DNA from: Oscillospiraceae bacterium | GTDB lineage: Bacteria > Bacillota > Clostridia > Oscillospirales > Ruminococcaceae | Direction: 5' to 3' | Assembly: GCA_016281125.1 (NCBI GenBank) | Contig: JAEEIA010000042.1 | Span: 1 to 42,334, forward strand | DNA: 42,334 nucleotides | In this document: positions 7,989 to 16,449 of the stretch, piece by piece | Layout of the letters: each line of letters begins with the position of its first letter | How positions within the stretch are numbered: position 1 is the stretch's first letter | Made by a program: the position numbers and the translations under genes | The notes under the pieces: model-generated | What the model was told of the DNA's origin: nothing | Seen by the model: the letters and a program-made list of their open reading frames with translations, nothing else | Databases searched by the model: none

Positions 7989-10601
7989 TTATCCTTTTTT
8001 CCTTGAGAGCAGTTCCTCCCATGTCAGAACCTTGCCTGCGACCGTGTTGTTGACATAGTAAATCAGGATGTTCTGCGCGTCGTCTACCGACAGCTCGCCG
8101 TCCTCGTTGACGTCCGCATTCTTCGTCTGCGCGGCGTTCAGGCCGGTCGGGTTGCCCGCAATCCGGTTCGCATACGCACGGAGCGCAAGCTGCGCATCGT
8201 CCACGCTGACCGCACCGTCCAGATTCACGTCGCCCTTGAGCGGCTTCTGCTCCGGTGCAGGCGATGCAGTCACCCCGCCGCTGACCGTCGCAAACGCAAC
8301 ATCATCCAAATCGACGTTGAACGTCGAGCTCTGGTTGACCGTGACGCTGACCGGCAGCGTGCCCTCTGCGAGCACTTCAAATTTCAGCACGGCGACCGTG
8401 CCGTTTCCGGTGTTGTTCTCTGTGGAGAGGTCGTCCCAGTTCATCATGAACGGGATTGCGGACAGATCTCCGCCCGGCGTGAATGCCGAGGAACCGAGAA
8501 TTTTGCCGTCCGTGACCTCCAGCAGCTTCAGCTGTGCGGGATCATACGTTACGTTCAGGCTCAGCGCGGCAATGCCTGGATTATTCTCCAGCCGGACAGG
8601 TACCTCAACGGTGCCGCCCTTTTCCGCACTGGCCGTACCGACGATCACGGCTGCGCCGGTCGGAGCCGGTGCCGTCGTTGTCATCACAGGCACGGTCGTC
8701 GTAACGGGCTGCGCGGTCGTGGTGACCGGCTTAGCTGTTGTGGTGACCGGCTTGGCTGTAGTCGTGGCCGCTTTGGTCGTAGTCGTCACTGCTTTGGTCG
8801 TTGTGGCGACCGGTTTGGTTGTTGTGGTGACCGGTTTGGCTGTTGTGGTGACCAGCTTGGCCGTAGTCGTGGCCGCTTTGGTCGTAGTCGTGACCGGTTT
8901 TGTGGTTGTCGTCACCGCTTTGGCCGTTGTGGTAAGCGGCTGGGTGGTCGTAGTCGCAGGCTGCACCATGACCATGCCGTAAAGCACATCAAACGGAACC
9001 TCCTCCAGATTCACATTGAAGGTCGATTTCTGGTTGAGGCTGAGGTCGATCGGGATATTCCCCTCCGCATCCTCCGGGACGCGCACCTGAAGATATGCCA
9101 GAATGCCGTTTGCGGTCATGTTGCTCCGTGAAACGCTGTCCCACATCACTGTATACGGAACCGCTTTCAGATCACCGCCGGCCGTGAAATCCGCACCGGC
9201 GAAAACCCCGCCGTCCTCCACGCCGAGCAGCTCCAGCTTCGTGCTGTCATAGCTGAAACTGAGGCTCAGTGCCGTAATGCCCGGATTATTCAGCAGGAAC
9301 ACCGGAATCCTGACCGTTTCACCCGGATTTGCCCGAACTATCTGCGCATAGATCTGCGCCGAAGGATACGTGACGGTTGTTGTGACCGGCTTTGTGGATG
9401 TAACCGGCTTGGTTGTTGTCACAGGCTTTGTCGATGTGACCGGTTTGGTCGTTGTGGTAACCGGTTTCGTCGTTGTGATAACCGGTTTGGCCGTGGTCAC
9501 AATCGGGGCATTCGGATCGGTCACGAACTGCCCGTTCTTGTAGTACAGCTTCACATTCACGCCGCTGACGGTTTCCGGTTCTCCGACATAGGATGTATAC
9601 TGATACTTCGAAACCTGCGCGGGAATCCCGTTCACGGTCGCGGTGACATCCGGGAAGTCGTATGATTCCCGGAAGACGTATCCCGCATCGGCCAGCAGGG
9701 CGATCTGGACGCTGTACACCTTCCCCTGCTGGTAATACTGTCCGTTATCCATGACCTCGCTGTCGGTTTCATTCCACCACGTTACGCCCTGAACGGTCAT
9801 CTTCCAGTGATTTCCGTCCCGCGTGATCAGGCCGTTCGTATCGTGTGCGTGATACGGCCCGAGGGAACGGAACGTATACGAGGGATGCTGACCGATTTCC
9901 GGCAGCGCAAGGCTGTCCAGTGCGATTTCCCTGATCAGCGTATCCGCCGACGCTGCGGCCGTCGTGACTGTGGTTGTCGCAGTAACTGCGGCCGTGGTCG
10001 CAGACGGTGCTGCGGTGATACTCGCTTCAACCTGATCATCCAGGAACTGACCGTTCCGCCAGTGCAGCTCAATGCCGACGGTATCGTTCAGGTCTTCCTT
10101 GAACTGACGGGCATAGTCCATATTCACCTGATTCACGACAACCGGGATGCCGTTCATGGTCGCGGTCATCGAAGCTGCATTTTCCGGAAAGCTGTATCCG
10201 TCATCCGCTGTCACCCAGATCACAACAGCATAGGTGATCCAGTTTTCAAATACGCCTGTCACGCTCTCCACGTTCTGATATCCGCCGACCCAGTTGATAC
10301 CCTGTACCATCAGGTACGGATCATCCGGCGGTGTCATATCAATCCCGGCGGCATGGTAATGTCCGTGCATTTCACAAGTATACACGGGCTTTTCACCGAC
10401 AGCAGGCAGCGGAATGCCGTCTACCTCCAGATGCGTGATCACATTCTCCCCCTGCTGCGGCGCGGCCGAAACCGCCGTTTCGCCGGGGGCTGCTTCACAG
10501 GAGCCGACCGCAATCTGGCCGTGCGGTCCCGCATAGGCGCTCAGCCCGAGCCCCTGCACCGCAAGCAGCCCTGCCGTCAGACAGGATAATATTTTTTTCA
10601 T
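7989..10601 (-). CDS. Scaffoldin: two cohesins, C-terminal dockerin, duplicated N-terminal domain
   Basis: This 870-residue secreted protein would hold dockerin-bearing enzymes and itself dock to a larger scaffold. Order: signal peptide (1-25), two copies of an unrecognised domain (about 54-188 and 225-360, each with a YH.A histidine motif, an L.VQG..W block and a W/Y-rich end), Thr/Pro linker, cohesin 1 (about 412-545), long Thr-rich linker, cohesin 2 (about 648-775), and a dockerin (about 790-870) with two DVN.DG calcium loops. GGAGG sits 7 bases before the ATG at 10601; an adjacent ATG at 10604 is possible. The cohesin and dockerin calls are strong; the binding partners are unknown. Confidence 0.9.
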   Translation of the reverse strand: MKKILSCLTAGLLAVQGLGLSAYAGPHGQIAVGSCEAAPGETAVSAAPQQGENVITHLEVDGIPLPAVGEKPVYTCEMHGHYHAAGIDMTPPDDPYLMVQGINWVGGYQNVESVTGVFENWITYAVVIWVTADDGYSFPENAASMTATMNGIPVVVNQVNMDYARQFKEDLNDTVGIELHWRNGQFLDDQVEASITAAPSATTAAVTATTTVTTAAASADTLIREIALDSLALPEIGQHPSYTFRSLGPYHAHDTNGLITRDGNHWKMTVQGVTWWNETDSEVMDNGQYYQQGKVYSVQIALLADAGYVFRESYDFPDVTATVNGIPAQVSKYQYTSYVGEPETVSGVNVKLYYKNGQFVTDPNAPIVTTAKPVITTTKPVTTTTKPVTSTKPVTTTKPVTSTKPVTTTVTYPSAQIYAQIVRANPGETVRIPVFLLNNPGITALSLSFSYDSTKLELLGVEDGGVFAGADFTAGGDLKAVPYTVMWDSVSRSNMTANGILAYLQVRVPEDAEGNIPIDLSLNQKSTFNVNLEEVPFDVLYGMVMVQPATTTTQPLTTTAKAVTTTTKPVTTTTKAATTTAKLVTTTAKPVTTTTKPVATTTKAVTTTTKAATTTAKPVTTTAKPVTTTAQPVTTTVPVMTTTAPAPTGAAVIVGTASAEKGGTVEVPVRLENNPGIAALSLNVTYDPAQLKLLEVTDGKILGSSAFTPGGDLSAIPFMMNWDDLSTENNTGNGTVAVLKFEVLAEGTLPVSVTVNQSSTFNVDLDDVAFATVSGGVTASPAPEQKPLKGDVNLDGAVSVDDAQLALRAYANRIAGNPTGLNAAQTKNADVNEDGELSVDDAQNILIYYVNNTVAGKVLTWEELLSRKKG
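8669..8962 (-). repeat. 21-bp tandem repeats coding a Thr-rich linker
   Basis: About 13 tandem 21-bp units encode seven-residue repeats of the form TTTAKPV/TTTTKAA between the two cohesins. A shorter linker of the same type is encoded near 9363-9505. Such threonine-rich linkers are often glycosylated in cellulosomal proteins. The repeat count probably varies between strains by slippage (inference). Confidence 0.85.
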
Positions 10602-10647
10602 CATATGTCCTCCGTTTTTTACCGCTGTTTCATACAGCTGATGGCAT

Positions 10648-12723
10648 TCAGTCCAGCGTGACACCCCAGCCGCCGACCAGATACCGGCGCAGGACGGTCA
10701 CGTCCTTCAGGTCAATGCTTCCGTCTTTGTTGACATCAGAGTTGGCTTCATTGATCACGGCATCCCAGCCGCCGACCAGATACCGGCGCAGAACGGTCAC
10801 GTCCTTCAGATCAATGCTGCCGTCATCGTTGACGTCGCCGAGCCTGGTCGCCTGAACGGGGGCAGTCGTTGCGGTTGTCACAGTCGTCACGGTTGTCTGA
10901 ACGGCTGCCGTTGTCTGAACAGGCTCCGTTGTCACGGTCGTGGAGGACGGCGGGGCTTCCTTGCTGAATACAAAGGAATTGACCTGCGAGCACTCACCGC
11001 CGGACGCGCTTCGGAACACCAGATACAGATCATGCACGCCGGTCACGGTCGGAATCTGAACCGTGTAGTCGATATATTTACCGTAGTTGCCGGAAACACT
11101 CAGCATGCACTCGCCGATCGGCGGATTTGTCAGCGCATCCAGATACAGCTCCACGCTGCTGTCCGTGTAGGCGCTGATGCCGTTCAGCGTGAAATACGAA
11201 GCGCCGTCCCCGAAATCCAGATTCTGATACAGCGCCCAGTCGCCTTCCCGCGTCCAGCCGAGAACATGGTAGTCGTCCTCTTTCAGCGTACCCTTTTTGT
11301 CATTCAGATCCAGGCCGCTGATCGGCTCAAACACGGAGCGCACGGGCGGCTTCTGAGAAACCGTCAGCGTGCAGAATGCAACCTCCACCGCGCCGTCATA
11401 TTCGCCGTCATACATGCGGATATCATAGACGCCCTCCACGCCCGGCGCGCCCAGCGTCGTGACGCCATCCTGAATATCCTTGACGCGGCACCAGCTGCCG
11501 TTGTGATCGTCGCCGTCCTTTTCGGTATGCGCGATCTCTGTCGGCACGAATGCGATCCACGCGTCATCCGGATATTCGCCGGTGACGTTCACGCGAACCG
11601 TCACGCTCTTGCCGGGCTTCACCCATGCTTCATCCGTGCTGATTTTGCCGCGCATCGTGCTGTATATGACGCGGAACGGCTGACTGGCGATTTCCTTTGC
11701 GGTAAGCTCGTCCTCGCCGTCATACACGCGGATGTCGTAATTGCCGACCTGCTCCGGTGCAGTCAGCGTCAGTTCGCCGTCCTGAATATCCTTCAGTCTT
11801 GCCCAGTCACCGTTGTGATCGTCGCCGTCCTTTTCGGTATGGGCAACCTCGGACGGTATCACCGCGATCCACGCATCTTTTGAGATTTCACCGGTCATGC
11901 TGATTTTGATCGGGATTTTCGCTTTGCGGAACACAGCATCCGGAACCTCCAGATCCACATAGAGCCCCTTCGGCTCCTCGTCTGCGGTCACATAAACCGG
12001 AACGCGTGCAACCTCATAGGCATGGTTGTTGTCACCGTCAAAAATACGGATATCGTAATTGCCCTCCGTATTCGGCGCCTTGATCACATAGCCGCCGTCC
12101 GAAATATCCTTCGCCCAGCTCCAGTCGCCGTTGACGGCGTCGCTTTCGTCCTCAGAATGTCCGGCATCCGACGGAATAAATCCGATCCACGCATCGTCCG
12201 GGATCTCGCCGGAAAGCGACGCGGAAATCTTCACCTCGGAACCCGGCGCGACATAGCGGTTTTTCACGCTGAGCTGCGCACCCATACAGCCGCGGTACGT
12301 TGTCCGGATCGGAATACAGGCCACTTCCTTTGCTACACCGTCATCCGCGTCAAAGCAGCGGATCTCATATTCGCCGATCGTATTGGGCGTGTTCAGTGTG
12401 ACTGCACCGTCCTGCACATTTTTCAGCCATTCCCAGGATACGTCGTAATTGTCGCTGTCGCGCTCGGTATGCGAAACGCCGGCCGGCACAATGCCGATCC
12501 ACGCCTTGCCCGGGATCTCTCCCTCAATCTGCACCGAAACCGTCATCTCTGACGCACGCGGAACCACGGATTCCGCCGCAATCTGAACCGTCAGCGGCTG
12601 CGCTGCGGCATCGGCGCGGAGGCCGGTTCCTGCGGAAAATGCATCGGGCAGAACCCGGATGCAGACCGCTGCCAGCGCCGCAGACAGGAGTGCTGCGGTC
12701 AGGCGTACTGTTGTATTTTTCAT
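10648..12723 (-). CDS. Secreted four-repeat protein with CBM6-like module and dockerin
   Basis: This 691-residue protein has a signal peptide (1 to about 38), four tandem repeats of about 100 residues (about 42-460), a CBM6-like beta-sandwich (about 470-590, with GWTREGDWALYQNLDFGDGA), a Thr-rich linker and a C-terminal dockerin (about 630-691). Each repeat contains DAWI..IP, H.E.D.D, W..., DG and YDIR.(Y/F)DG, an acidic layout that could bind calcium. The two dockerin halves share a run of almost identical codons. No catalytic domain is visible, so a binding or structural cellulosome part is likely. The ATG at 12723 follows AGGAGGT. Confidence 0.85.
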   Translation of the reverse strand: MKNTTVRLTAALLSAALAAVCIRVLPDAFSAGTGLRADAAAQPLTVQIAAESVVPRASEMTVSVQIEGEIPGKAWIGIVPAGVSHTERDSDNYDVSWEWLKNVQDGAVTLNTPNTIGEYEIRCFDADDGVAKEVACIPIRTTYRGCMGAQLSVKNRYVAPGSEVKISASLSGEIPDDAWIGFIPSDAGHSEDESDAVNGDWSWAKDISDGGYVIKAPNTEGNYDIRIFDGDNNHAYEVARVPVYVTADEEPKGLYVDLEVPDAVFRKAKIPIKISMTGEISKDAWIAVIPSEVAHTEKDGDDHNGDWARLKDIQDGELTLTAPEQVGNYDIRVYDGEDELTAKEIASQPFRVIYSTMRGKISTDEAWVKPGKSVTVRVNVTGEYPDDAWIAFVPTEIAHTEKDGDDHNGSWCRVKDIQDGVTTLGAPGVEGVYDIRMYDGEYDGAVEVAFCTLTVSQKPPVRSVFEPISGLDLNDKKGTLKEDDYHVLGWTREGDWALYQNLDFGDGASYFTLNGISAYTDSSVELYLDALTNPPIGECMLSVSGNYGKYIDYTVQIPTVTGVHDLYLVFRSASGGECSQVNSFVFSKEAPPSSTTVTTEPVQTTAAVQTTVTTVTTATTAPVQATRLGDVNDDGSIDLKDVTVLRRYLVGGWDAVINEANSDVNKDGSIDLKDVTVLRRYLVGGWGVTLD

Positions 12724-12783
12724 GAAATACCTCCTCTTGATACAGTTCGGAAAGCCGGATTTTCTTTTCCGGTTTACACTGCT

Positions 12784-12812
12784 ATCATAGCATACATACC
12801 GCAAAATCACAA
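12784..12812 (-). promoter_or_regulatory. Sigma-70-type promoter for the CBM6/dockerin gene
   Basis: On the minus strand TTGTGA (12812-12807) and TATGAT (12789-12784) are separated by 17 bases, about 60 bp upstream of the start codon. A small CCGGA/TCCGG hairpin lies in the leader. Confidence 0.65.
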
Positions 12813-12874
12813 GAAGCAGCAATTATTTTTTACAGAAAATTAACATTGCAGGCTGCGCGGTTCCGGCCGCGGGA

Positions 12875-12903
12875 TTGACTTGCACCGGGCGATGTGGTAT
12901 AAT
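12875..12903 (+). promoter_or_regulatory. Sigma-70-type promoter for the adenosyltransferase gene
   Basis: TTGACT and TATAAT are separated by 17 bases. The leader to the ATG at 12951 is only about 40 nt, too short to hold a cobalamin riboswitch. Confidence 0.8.
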
Positions 12904-12950
12904 TTCTGTAACAGAAACAGCATGCGGAATCGGAAAGGCGGTGAACCGGA

Positions 12951-13448
12951 ATGATCCATTTTTACTACGGAGGCGGCAAGGGCAAGACCTCTGCGGCAGT
13001 CGGTGCATGCGTGCGCGCGGCGGGCAGCGGGATGTCCTGCGTGTTTGTGCAGTTTTTCAAGAACGGCACCAGCGGCGAAATCCAGCCGCTGCGGACGCTG
13101 CGCGTTCAGGTGCTCGCCTGCTCATTTGCGGGCAGACGCTTTTTCCGCGATATGTCGCCCGCGGAACAGGCGGCGGTCATCGCGGAGCACAATGAAAATC
13201 TGCGCGCGGTGCTGCAAACGGAGGCGCAGATGATCGTGCTGGATGAGCTCGGGGACGCGCTGGCAAAAAAAGCGGTTGATCCGGAGCTGGTGCGGCAGAT
13301 GCTCGCAAAAAAGGACTGCGAGCTGATTCTCACCGGGCACAGGCCGTCGGACATGCTCTCTGCGGCGGCGGATTACGTCACCGAGTTCCGATGTGTCGCG
13401 CACCCGTACCAATCCGGCATTCCCGCCCGCCGCGGCGTCGAATATTAA
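12951..13448 (+). CDS. cobO: Corrinoid adenosyltransferase (CobO/BtuR family)
   Basis: This 165-residue cytoplasmic enzyme transfers the adenosyl group of ATP to reduced corrinoids to make adenosylcobalamin or its precursor. It shows the family P-loop GGGKGKTS (7-14), a MIVLDELGD acidic motif (about 93-101) and the conserved LILTGHRP segment. It ends in AHPYQSGIPARRGVEY, the usual CobO tail. The length is normal. A promoter lies just upstream, AAAGGCGGTG precedes the ATG, and the gene stands alone between two minus-strand dockerin genes. No other cobalamin gene is in the window, so it probably serves salvage (inference). Confidence 0.92.
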   Translation: MIHFYYGGGKGKTSAAVGACVRAAGSGMSCVFVQFFKNGTSGEIQPLRTLRVQVLACSFAGRRFFRDMSPAEQAAVIAEHNENLRAVLQTEAQMIVLDELGDALAKKAVDPELVRQMLAKKDCELILTGHRPSDMLSAAADYVTEFRCVAHPYQSGIPARRGVEY

Positions 13449-13656
13449 GGTATCTCCGGTGGATTTCCAGAGGTATCTCCGATGGATTCAGAATGAGGGC
13501 TCTGCCCTCAAACTCCCGCTGGGGACATATCCCCAGACCCCATTTTGTATAAAAGAATGCATTTGCTTCATTTTTATATTGCGGGATTCCAAAGGGATTC
13601 TATCCCTTTGGCAGGGTTTGGGACGGAACCCCATTATAAATCAATCGGAGATACCT
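13448..13656. repeat. Dispersed palindromic intergenic repeat, copy B, with inverted ends
   Basis: The unit 13471-13656 begins AGGTATCTCCGATGGATT and ends with the inverted form (CGGAGATACCT at 13646-13656). Each half carries a GGGCTCTGCCC-type dyad, and a GGGGACATATCCCC-type or AAGGGATTCTATCCCTT-type dyad. A partial extra end copy lies at 13448-13468. It therefore looks like two units head to head, similar to a MITE with terminal inverted repeats. It fills the 270-bp gap after cobO. Confidence 0.75.
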
Positions 13657-13662
13657 TTCACA

Positions 13663-13704
13663 ACAAACAAAAAGCCGCTTCCCCATTCGCATGAGGAAGC
13701 GGCT
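13663..13704 (-). terminator. Intrinsic terminator of the dockerin gene
   Basis: A ten-base perfect stem (AGCCGCTTCC at 13673-13682 with GGAAGCGGCT at 13695-13704) is followed on the minus strand by a T-rich run. It lies 16 bp past the stop of the 13720-15117 gene. Confidence 0.85.
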
Positions 13705-13719
13705 GTGTTCATATTCACA

Positions 13720-15117
13720 TCAGTGCATCAGGTCGCGCTTCATCAGCGCAAGATCCGTCGAATCCAGCGAATTATCCTTGTTCAGGTCGCCGCATTTCCA
13801 GTTCGCAATCGTGCTGTTCTCCGAGCCGACCCAGTTCTGCATCAGCTTCAGATCATCCGTGTTGAACTTGCCGTCGCCGTTGACGTCACCCTTCACGCCG
13901 GAGCCGGAACCGGATGCCAGCTCTGTGCAGGCCTTCGTATCAAAATTGTACATCCAGATGCTGCCGTCCGTGCGCAGGAAATACAGGCAGACCTTGCCCG
14001 AAACGGTATCCGCATGAAGCACCGTTTCAACATTCGTCACCGTGAACTGCTTGCCGGAGCAGGTACCGCTCAGCTGACGGTTCCGCGTGATGACGCAGCT
14101 GACCGTCTTGCCGGAGCCCGCGCTCAGCTCTTTTCTCAAAATCACAGACGGATCCTCTGCCTTGACGTTGGATACCACCTCGCCCGTGCGGTTGTTGGTC
14201 AGCGTATACCGGAACAGCTTGCAGCCGTTCTTCTCACCGATGCACTCCAGCGATTTGACATAATTCGTAATCCAGTTCAGCTTGATGTCCGGTTCCGTAT
14301 CCAGCCGGTACAGAACATCGAGATTATCCACGAACAGGTCGCCCGCAACGATGCGCGGCGCAACAATGCCGACACTGGAACGCGTCGCACGGATGGCGCC
14401 GGTATCGCTGTAATTGACATGGAACGCGACAACGCCATCCCCCATCGAATAATACAGCTGCGGAATCTCCTGATCGGGCAGGAACCGGCTGAAGCTGTCG
14501 GTCACAAATGTATTGATAAACATATCAGTGTAGGGGATAAACGCATACAGCTCGTGATTATCCGTGCTGCCGCAGCCGTATTCCAGCGACGTGATGCCGC
14601 ACTGCTTCTGCTCCTTGCCGTTGGCCAGGAGCGTGCCGTCCTTTTTCAGCACAAGATCGCCGTGCGTATAGACGCCCTTCTCGTTCTGCGCATACACATG
14701 CGTAAAGTCCGCGACATCCTTCAGCGCTGCGGTTGCCTTTCCCTTGCCGACGACATACATCGTGCCGTTCAGCAGCACGGCACTGCCGACGGATCCGCCG
14801 TTATAATATGTACAGGTGTCATAGACGGCGGTGTCCAGCCATGTGTTGTGCAGCTCCGGGTTATAGACAGAAACCGCGGTCGTCGCAGCAGCCGGAAACA
14901 GCGAAACAAAGTCGCAGTCAGGCGCCTCCTCAATGTCTTCCACATCTTCCGTGAGCAGCTCTGCTTCGGATGTATCGTCGCAGAGTGTGTCCGAAAGCAC
15001 GGGATCGGTCACGGTGCCGGCATCCGGTTCGGTGTCGGCAGAGGCAGCGCGGGACAGGTTCATTCCGCCGATGAGCACGGCGGCGGCGCAGCATACGGAA
15101 AAGCGGCGGTACTTCAT
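13720..15117 (-). CDS. Secreted dockerin protein of unknown function
   Basis: This 465-residue protein has a signal peptide (1 to about 28), an acidic low-complexity stretch (about 29-70), a central region of about 300 residues and a C-terminal dockerin with two calcium loops (GDVNGDGKFNTDDL and GDLNKDNSLDSTDL). The central part has repeated strands such as GTMYVVGKGKATAAL and GVYTHGDLVLKKDGTLLANG, which suggests a beta-propeller-like or all-beta fold, but I do not recognise a family. AAGGGG precedes the ATG at 15117, and a clear promoter lies 150 bp upstream. The dockerin implies cellulosome attachment; an enzymatic role is open. Confidence 0.8.
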   Translation of the reverse strand: MKYRRFSVCCAAAVLIGGMNLSRAASADTEPDAGTVTDPVLSDTLCDDTSEAELLTEDVEDIEEAPDCDFVSLFPAAATTAVSVYNPELHNTWLDTAVYDTCTYYNGGSVGSAVLLNGTMYVVGKGKATAALKDVADFTHVYAQNEKGVYTHGDLVLKKDGTLLANGKEQKQCGITSLEYGCGSTDNHELYAFIPYTDMFINTFVTDSFSRFLPDQEIPQLYYSMGDGVVAFHVNYSDTGAIRATRSSVGIVAPRIVAGDLFVDNLDVLYRLDTEPDIKLNWITNYVKSLECIGEKNGCKLFRYTLTNNRTGEVVSNVKAEDPSVILRKELSAGSGKTVSCVITRNRQLSGTCSGKQFTVTNVETVLHADTVSGKVCLYFLRTDGSIWMYNFDTKACTELASGSGSGVKGDVNGDGKFNTDDLKLMQNWVGSENSTIANWKCGDLNKDNSLDSTDLALMKRDLMH

Positions 15118-15271
15118 GGATAATAATCCCCTTTCAAGCGAATGTTTACGGCAGGAACACCGGATTCCCGGGAAGGAAAAATCAACAATTTCCAGCATGA
15201 TCCGTTCCGGTGTATAATCTGCACATAACATTCCGATTTGTATAGAAATGTTTTAGAACCCTTCCAAATAT

Positions 15272-15300
15272 ATCATAGCACATAATTTGAAAAATGTCAA
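15272..15300 (-). promoter_or_regulatory. Strong sigma-70-type promoter for the 13720-15117 dockerin gene
   Basis: On the minus strand TTGACA (15300-15295) and TATGAT (15277-15272) are 17 bases apart. The transcript would have a leader of about 150 nt. The rest of the 15118-15530 gap holds only this leader, a terminator and AT-rich sequence without a gene. Confidence 0.85.
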
Positions 15301-15395
15301 TGATTCACAAGAAATTTTTTCGATTTTTTGAACAGATTATGAAGTTGTATTGCTCTCCGTATAATCTGCTCGCGCGATAATAGTATATGATATGA

Positions 15396-15431
15396 TAAAA
15401 ACCGTACCGGAGAACAATCCGGTACGGTTTT
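15396..15431 (-). terminator. Intrinsic terminator of the ispE operon
   Basis: A perfect stem (AAAACCGTACCGG with its complement) has an eight-base loop and is flanked by A and T runs, so it can act in both directions. On the minus strand it ends the operon that finishes with ispE. Confidence 0.8.
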
Positions 15432-15530
15432 GAGGGCTTTTTCCGGAATGCAGTGCAGCGATTGGTAAGATGTAATTGTTTAACGATTTGGTGCGATAAA
15501 GAGTAAAGCAAAGGAAGATTAAAGATTATT

Positions 15531-16424
15531 TCAGATTTCAGGGTGGATGATTGACAAATCCGCGCACCGGATCCCGTCCGGGACGGTTTCGCAGACCGTC
15601 ACAAACGGCAGGCCGGCAGCACGCAGCGCATCCGCACAGCGCTCCGCCTGCTCCATATCGGCGCATCCGGCATACACGGCGGCGCCGCTGCCGGAGAGCA
15701 CGGGGTTCAGTCCCCTCTCCCGTATGACACGCCGGATCGTATCCACCTCCGGCAGATCGGTGACAGCGTCAAAGTGGCAGCCGCAGACGGAAAACAGCGC
15801 CTCCGCGCCGCGGCTGAGATTTTCAAGCACATGATCGGTATCCGGCGGCAGCGGCTCACTGACCGCGTCAATGCGGCGGTAGGCCTCCGGCGTGGAGATG
15901 CCCTCGCTGCCCTTGGCAATCACGAGCGGATACGGGGGCAGCGGCGCAAGCGGCGTCAGCTGCTCTCCGATGCCCTCCGCAAGGACGGTGCCGCCCCGCA
16001 GAAAGAAGGCGCAGTCTGCACCGAGCGCGGCGGCGTGCGCATGAAGCGCCGCATCCGTGACGGGCAGTGCCAGCAGTTTCCGGATGCCGACAAGCGCCGC
16101 GGCACAGTCCGAGCTGCCGCCGCCCATGCCCGCCTGCGACGGGATGCGCTTTTCCAGATGCATCGAAATGCCGCAGGGATTCTCTCCGAGCAGCCTGACG
16201 GCGGCTTTCCACACAAGATTTCGCGCATCGCACGGGACGGCCGCGTCATTGCAGGTCAGCGTCAGCGGCTGCTCCGGCGCGGTTTTCGTCACCGTCAGCG
16301 TGTCGTATATGCCGACTGCCTGAAAAACGCTCCGCAGCGTATGATAGCCGTTCGGCAGCTTTCCGGTAATATCGAGCGAAAGATTGATCTTCGCAGGTGT
16401 TTGCAGGATCACGGTTTCATTCAT
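15531..16424 (-). CDS. ispE: 4-diphosphocytidyl-2-C-methyl-D-erythritol kinase
   Basis: This 297-residue GHMP kinase phosphorylates CDP-methylerythritol in the non-mevalonate (MEP) pathway of isoprenoid synthesis. It shows the N-terminal PAKINLSLDITGKLPNGYH motif (10-28), the ATP-binding PSQAGMGGGSSDCAAA segment (95-110) and a late VLSGSGAAVYAG motif. The length is normal. It is the last gene of a minus-strand run, 25 bp after the CYTH gene. The ATG at 16424 has only a weak ribosome site, so translation may depend on coupling. Confidence 0.95.
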   Translation of the reverse strand: MNETVILQTPAKINLSLDITGKLPNGYHTLRSVFQAVGIYDTLTVTKTAPEQPLTLTCNDAAVPCDARNLVWKAAVRLLGENPCGISMHLEKRIPSQAGMGGGSSDCAAALVGIRKLLALPVTDAALHAHAAALGADCAFFLRGGTVLAEGIGEQLTPLAPLPPYPLVIAKGSEGISTPEAYRRIDAVSEPLPPDTDHVLENLSRGAEALFSVCGCHFDAVTDLPEVDTIRRVIRERGLNPVLSGSGAAVYAGCADMEQAERCADALRAAGLPFVTVCETVPDGIRCADLSIIHPEI

Positions 16425-16449
16425 AACAGATACCTATTGATAACCCCTT

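Noticed and set aside
8068-8982. Long plus-strand frame rich in Val and Thr
   Set aside because: It is the mirror of the Thr-rich linkers and cohesins of the scaffoldin; it has no ribosome site or family resemblance.
12824-12950. Possible cobalamin riboswitch before the adenosyltransferase gene
   Set aside because: The promoter leaves a leader of only about 40 nt and no B12-box-like sequence is seen.
13393-15123. 576-codon plus-strand frame
   Set aside because: It is antisense to the dockerin gene, which has a signal peptide, dockerin, promoter and terminator; the plus frame has none.
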